Assembly (NCBI GenBank): GCA_019752245.1
Contig: JAIEMH010000279.1
Location: forward strand, 1-9,581
Direction: 5' to 3'
Source: Flavobacteriaceae bacterium
Lineage (GTDB): Bacteria > Bacteroidota > Bacteroidia > Flavobacteriales > Flavobacteriaceae
Length of the DNA stretch: 9,581 bases
Each line of letters begins with the position of its first letter. Within the stretch, counting starts at the first letter, position 1. This document shows positions 6,436 through 9,581 of the stretch, in pieces. Below the pieces are notes generated by a model. The model had not been told where the DNA came from and did no database searches. It worked only from the letters and a program-made list of their open reading frames with translations. Both the position numbers and the translations under genes were made by a program.

Positions 6436-7068
6436 ATGAATTTGTTTCTTCCGTTTTTCTTCGGGTTTTTGTCAGCAGTTGTTGGGGTTATTCCGCCAGG
6501 ATTAATAAACATGACAGCTGCAAAAGTCAGTTTAGTTGACGGAAAGAAACGAGCTTTGATTTTTGTTTTGGGTGCTTTATTGGTCATTTATTTTCAAACG
6601 TATATATCTGTAATTTTTGCGCAATACATTGACAAACATCAAGAAGTATTGATTCTACTTCGTGAAATTGGACTTTTTATTTTTATAGCATTAACCATTT
6701 ATTTCTTGAAATTTGCTAAAAAGCCTGAGCTGAAAGAAAACCTCACTGTTAAAAGCAAACGCAGTCGTTTTTTTATGGGTATGGTAATTTCGGCTATTAA
6801 TTTCTTTCCAATTCCGTATTATGTTTTAATAAGTGTTGCAATGGCGTCTTATAATGTTTTTGCCTTTGAGCCATTGCCAATCTATTGTTTGGTTACTGGT
6901 GTTGTGGCTGGTTCATTTGCTGTTTTTTATTTTTATGTAGTATTTTTTAATAAAATGAAAACCAAAGCAGATTATCTAATAAACAATATGAATAAAATGA
7001 TAGGTACCATTACTGGAGTTGTGGCATTATTGACCTTATTTAATATTCTAAAGTTTTATTTAAAGTAA
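6436..7068 (+). CDS. LysE-family-like membrane transporter
   Basis: A 210-residue, very hydrophobic inner-membrane protein with about six membrane segments (roughly 4-27, 38-62, 73-93, 112-136, 143-171 and 187-207) and a charged, Lys-rich cytoplasmic loop around 93-112. The first segment contains GVIPPGLINM, which resembles the PG-x-x-N/L motif of the LysE/RhtB exporters, and the length fits that superfamily (about 200-220). These proteins export amino acids or other small molecules; the substrate here is unknown. The ATG follows trmB's stop directly, so the two are probably translationally coupled, and the ATL gene follows after 5 bp. The functional link to its neighbours is unclear; the cluster may simply share a promoter. 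Confidence 0.8.
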   Translation: MNLFLPFFFGFLSAVVGVIPPGLINMTAAKVSLVDGKKRALIFVLGALLVIYFQTYISVIFAQYIDKHQEVLILLREIGLFIFIALTIYFLKFAKKPELKENLTVKSKRSRFFMGMVISAINFFPIPYYVLISVAMASYNVFAFEPLPIYCLVTGVVAGSFAVFYFYVVFFNKMKTKADYLINNMNKMIGTITGVVALLTLFNILKFYLK

Positions 7069-7073
7069 TCATT

Positions 7074-7415
7074 TTGAAAAAAAATGAAACCAAAAACGAT
7101 AATTTCTTTGAGCGTGTTTATGCAATAGCGCGACAAATTCCAGAAGGAAAAGTTACGTCTTACGGTGCAATTGCAAAATGTCTTGGAACGGCAAAATCCG
7201 CACGAATGGTTGGTTGGGCAATGAACGCAAGTCATAATTTAGAAGATGTTCCAGCGCACAGAGTCGTAAACAGAAAAGGATTGTTGACAGGAAAAATGCA
7301 TTTTGATGGAACTAATCTTATGCAGCAATTGTTAGAAAACGAAGGAATAAAAGTGGTCGATAATCAGATTGTAGATTTTGAAAAACATTTTTGGACTCCG
7401 GAAATGGAAGAATGA
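7074..7415 (+). CDS. Alkyltransferase-like (ATL) protein, cysteine-free MGMT relative
   Basis: A 113-residue protein equal to the DNA-binding domain of O6-alkylguanine-DNA alkyltransferase. The active-site PCHR motif reads PAHR (60-63), so the alkyl-accepting cysteine is replaced by alanine and direct repair is impossible. The DNA-handling residues are kept: Y30 in TSYG (nucleotide flipping) and R44 in SARMVGWAMN (the arginine that fills the gap). The 14-residue and 31-residue spacings from Y30 to R44 and A61 equal those I recall for fission yeast Atl1 (Y25, R39, W56). ATL proteins bind O6-alkylguanine and pass it to nucleotide excision repair. The start is TTG at 7074; the ATG at 7084 is out of frame, so no better start exists before the conserved FFERVYAIARQIPEG. 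It is last in the trmB operon; its stop lies 1 bp from the opposite-strand kinase stop. Confidence 0.92.
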   Translation: MKKNETKNDNFFERVYAIARQIPEGKVTSYGAIAKCLGTAKSARMVGWAMNASHNLEDVPAHRVVNRKGLLTGKMHFDGTNLMQQLLENEGIKVVDNQIVDFEKHFWTPEMEE

Positions 7416-7416
7416 T

Positions 7417-8748
7417 TTACTCAACCAAACAAATCACAAAACTAGTTTTGTCACCATCTTTCTGAAATGCCAAATAACCACCATGCGCTTCAACAATACT
7501 TTTAGATAGTGTCAATCCAATTCCTGCGCCTTCTTTTCGTGTGGTAAAAAACGGAAGGAAAACCTTGTCTTCAATTTCGGTGTCAATTCCGTTTCCAGTA
7601 TCGGTTATGGTTATAAAAATGCGTTTTTCTTTTAATTCTGCAGCGATTATAATTTGCTTTTCCACTTGGTCAGAAAGTGCATAAATACTATTTGTAAGTA
7701 AATTTATAAGCACTTGTTCCATCTGGTTTTTATCAATCGTCAACCATCTATTGAATGTAATTGTATTAGAAACCTTGATTTTCTCTTGCTTAAATAATGG
7801 CGCCATCAATTGCAAAGTAGTTTCAATTAATTGCGATAATTCGACTCTTTCTTTTTTTGGAGTTGGAAGCATTGCTAATTTTCGGTAGCTTTCTACAAAT
7901 TTCTGCAAATGGTCGCTTCGGTTTAACATGGTAAAAACGCTTTGTTTCATGTCTTCCAAATCTTCTTGCGAAAGCGATTCTTGCTGAACCAATTCCTGTA
8001 AATTTTGCGATAACGAACGAATTGGCGTAAGCGAATTCAATAACTCGTGCGAAATGACTTTCATCAAATTTACCCAAGCTTCTTTTTCGGTTTTTTCAAC
8101 TACTTTTTGGATGGAATCGAGCAGTACAATATAATAATCTTGATTAAAAGTCTTGCTTCTAGAAGATTGCATTACAAAGGTTTGCGTATCTTGATTGTTG
8201 ACTCTAATTTGCAAAGACGTCTTAATTTCCTCAAAATTCTGCTCTTCAATAATACCGCAAAGTGACGGCAACTGATTTCGTAAATAACTCCATTTTGATA
8301 CTTTTGGAACCGTAAAATGCTTGGAGAAATACTCGTTCATTAAAAAAATGTTCCAATCGTTTTCTTCTTTTTGAAGGATTAAAATTCCGGTTTCGATATT
8401 GTTTAAAATCGAACTATAAATAATGTCTTTAGACACCTGATCGTTTTGCTTGTGCTTCAGAGTATCATATAATTTGAAAAGCGTAGCATAGTTTTTAAAA
8501 GATTTATGTTTAGAAAAATCTGCAGAAAAGTCATTTTGTAAAATTGCTAAAATCGTTTTATCGTATAACAAAAAAGCATTTTTTAAATACTGATACAATT
8601 CAAATACCAACAAAACAACCACAAAAAATGAAAAAACAGCACTATAAATCAAACCTTTTTGAAGTAGATAAAAACTTAGTACAACGCCAACAAGAATCAC
8701 GAGTAATCTTATGAAAAGCTGGTTGTAAATTTTTAAAGATTGAAACAT
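7417..8748 (-). CDS. NtrY-like membrane sensor histidine kinase with PAS domain
   Basis: A 443-residue inner-membrane kinase, the likely partner of the sigma-54 activator encoded 4 bp upstream. Two membrane segments (about 11-29 and 34-50) with a very short loop leave no periplasmic sensor domain. A linker (50-105) is followed by a PAS-like domain (about 110-215), then HisKA with H234 in VISHELLNSLTPI; the E-x-x-N after the histidine is the phosphatase motif. The ATPase domain has N349/N353 (NLLTNSIYAL), DTGNGI (383-388), FLPFFTTR (397-404) and GAGIGL (407-412). All catalytic motifs are intact. The form resembles NtrB/NtrY kinases that act on NtrC-type regulators. The signal is unknown, and nitrogen control should not be assumed. 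The gene is convergent with the ATL gene, with a 1-bp gap between stop codons. Confidence 0.92.
   Translation of the reverse strand: MFQSLKIYNQLFIRLLVILVGVVLSFYLLQKGLIYSAVFSFFVVVLLVFELYQYLKNAFLLYDKTILAILQNDFSADFSKHKSFKNYATLFKLYDTLKHKQNDQVSKDIIYSSILNNIETGILILQKEENDWNIFLMNEYFSKHFTVPKVSKWSYLRNQLPSLCGIIEEQNFEEIKTSLQIRVNNQDTQTFVMQSSRSKTFNQDYYIVLLDSIQKVVEKTEKEAWVNLMKVISHELLNSLTPIRSLSQNLQELVQQESLSQEDLEDMKQSVFTMLNRSDHLQKFVESYRKLAMLPTPKKERVELSQLIETTLQLMAPLFKQEKIKVSNTITFNRWLTIDKNQMEQVLINLLTNSIYALSDQVEKQIIIAAELKEKRIFITITDTGNGIDTEIEDKVFLPFFTTRKEGAGIGLTLSKSIVEAHGGYLAFQKDGDKTSFVICLVE
7436..7451. terminator. Perfect 16-bp palindrome at the ATL/kinase convergent junction
   Basis: ACAAAA-CTAG-TTTTGT is perfectly symmetric and lies 20 bp past the ATL stop, inside the last codons of the opposite-strand kinase. 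As RNA it would be a 6-bp, AT-rich stem with a 4-base loop. It is weak as an intrinsic terminator, but well placed to mark the end of the trmB operon. Confidence 0.25.
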
Positions 8749-8752
8749 AGTA

Positions 8753-9581
8753 TTAATTGCTAATGTTATATTTTTCCATTCTTCGATATAGCGATGCTCT
8801 TGATAATCCCAATTCTTCTGCCGATTTACTGATGTTCTGATTGTTTTTTGCTAATACTTTTTCGATGGTGTTTTTTTCAATATCAGAAAGTTGTAAGTCG
8901 TCATTACTTTTGTCGTACGAAGTGATTTCATCCAAATCCAAATCGGAAGCTGATATAGAATTGTTTTCACACAAAATTATAGCTCGTTCAATTCTGTTTT
9001 CCATCTCACGGATATTTCCGTTCCAAGCGTGTTGCTGAATTTTAGTTAAAGCTGATTCCTCAAAAACAACATCATTTCGATCGTATTTATCTATCATTTT
9101 TTGCAGAAGAAATTGCGCTAACGGAATTTTATCTTCCAATCGTTCTCGAAGCGGAGGCAAAATAATTTCCATAGTATTGATTCGGTAATACAAATCTTCT
9201 CGAAAATTTTTATCTGAAACTTCTTGTTTCAAATTCAAATTTGTTGCGGTAATAATCCTAACATTCAAAGGTCTAGGTTTCGATTCTCCTAATCTAGTAA
9301 CCGTTTTCGTTTGAATTACTTGCAACAATTTAGACTGCAAATGCAACGGAACATTACCTATTTCATCCAGAAAAATGGTTCCGTTTTGTGCCATTTCAAA
9401 TCGTCCTGGCGTATCCATTTTTGCATCGGTAAACGCACCTTTTGCATAACCAAACAATTCGCTTTCAAAAATAGAATCGCTCAACGAACCTAAATCAACA
9501 GCCATAAAAGTGTTATTTTTACGTTCCGATTGTTGGTGAATGTAGTTTGCCATTACATATTTTCCGGTTCCGTTTTCTCCT
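8753..9581 (-). CDS. Sigma-54-dependent response regulator, NtrC-like (partial, N-terminal part beyond the window)
   Basis: This is the C-terminal part of an enhancer-binding protein that uses ATP to open sigma-54 promoters. The frame stays open through the window edge: upstream of an internal ATG at 9553 it reads GENGTGKYV, the Walker A motif, so 9553 is not the start. The AAA+ domain continues with the sigma-54-contact loop GAFTDA (9422-9439; GAFTGA in most of the family), Walker B (TIFLDEIGN) and the arginine-finger region (FREDLYYRIN). A Fis-type helix-turn-helix forms the C-terminus (ISKSAEELGLSRASLYRRMEKY). The missing N-terminus is probably a receiver domain, judging from the kinase gene 4 bp downstream. 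In Bacteroidota such pairs often lie beside ABC-type efflux or envelope genes; nothing here confirms that. Confidence 0.93.
   Translation of the reverse strand, partial: GENGTGKYVMANYIHQQSERKNNTFMAVDLGSLSDSIFESELFGYAKGAFTDAKMDTPGRFEMAQNGTIFLDEIGNVPLHLQSKLLQVIQTKTVTRLGESKPRPLNVRIITATNLNLKQEVSDKNFREDLYYRINTMEIILPPLRERLEDKIPLAQFLLQKMIDKYDRNDVVFEESALTKIQQHAWNGNIREMENRIERAIILCENNSISASDLDLDEITSYDKSNDDLQLSDIEKNTIEKVLAKNNQNISKSAEELGLSRASLYRRMEKYNISN

Noticed and set aside
6381..6587. 68-residue minus-strand open frame at the trmB/LysE junction
   Set aside because: Antisense to two coupled genes and no supporting signal.
7823..8265. Open frames on both strands inside the NtrY-like kinase gene
   Set aside because: Other-frame shadows of the HisKA and PAS regions.
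8841..9493. Two short plus-strand frames inside the sigma-54 activator gene
   Set aside because: Antisense to conserved AAA+ and helix-turn-helix codons.

Overview
The window looks like a piece of a Flavobacteriaceae (Bacteroidota) chromosome, probably Flavobacterium or a close relative. The DNA is AT-rich. There are no convincing Shine-Dalgarno sequences ahead of the genes. At least one promoter fits the Bacteroidota pattern (TTG, about 18 bp, TAnnTTTG). The protein families also fit: a TonB-dependent receptor with an N-terminal carboxypeptidase-regulatory-like domain, a short PhoR-like kinase, and an NtrC/NtrY-like pair.

Layout. (1) 1-114: a C-rich segment unlike the rest, with a nested hairpin. 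It replaces the normal end of the receptor gene. (2) 115-2640, minus: a TonB-dependent outer-membrane receptor whose barrel end is lost at the junction. (3) 2641-2835: a divergent regulatory region with several small inverted repeats, a 12-bp direct repeat and candidate promoters. (4) 2836-4623, plus: an OmpR/PhoB-type response regulator followed by its PhoR-like histidine kinase. (5) 4597-5667, minus: a MurG-like GT-B glycosyltransferase whose 3' end overlaps that of the kinase. (6) 5761-7415, plus: a tight operon of trmB (tRNA m7G46 methyltransferase), a LysE-like membrane protein and a cysteine-free alkyltransferase-like (ATL) DNA-damage protein. It is driven by a well-formed promoter whose position shows that trmB starts at the GTG at 5761. 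(7) 7417-9581, minus: a sigma-54 activator (cut by the right window edge at its Walker A motif) followed after 4 bp by its NtrY-like membrane histidine kinase.

How the parts relate. Two complete or nearly complete two-component systems lie here, one of the sigma-70-type OmpR class and one of the sigma-54 enhancer-binding class. The receptor and the OmpR-type regulator are transcribed divergently from a shared region full of symmetric elements, so regulation of the receptor by the regulator is a reasonable inference, but it is not shown. The two convergent gene pairs have almost no spacing (27-bp overlap and 1-bp gap), and each carries only a weak AT-rich hairpin at the junction.

Most of the window is ordinary flavobacterial chromosome. 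The least explained part is the first ~114 bases: a structured, C-rich segment at the truncated end of the receptor gene. It could be the end of a mobile or repeated element or an assembly edge. I found no evidence for a complete novel system.
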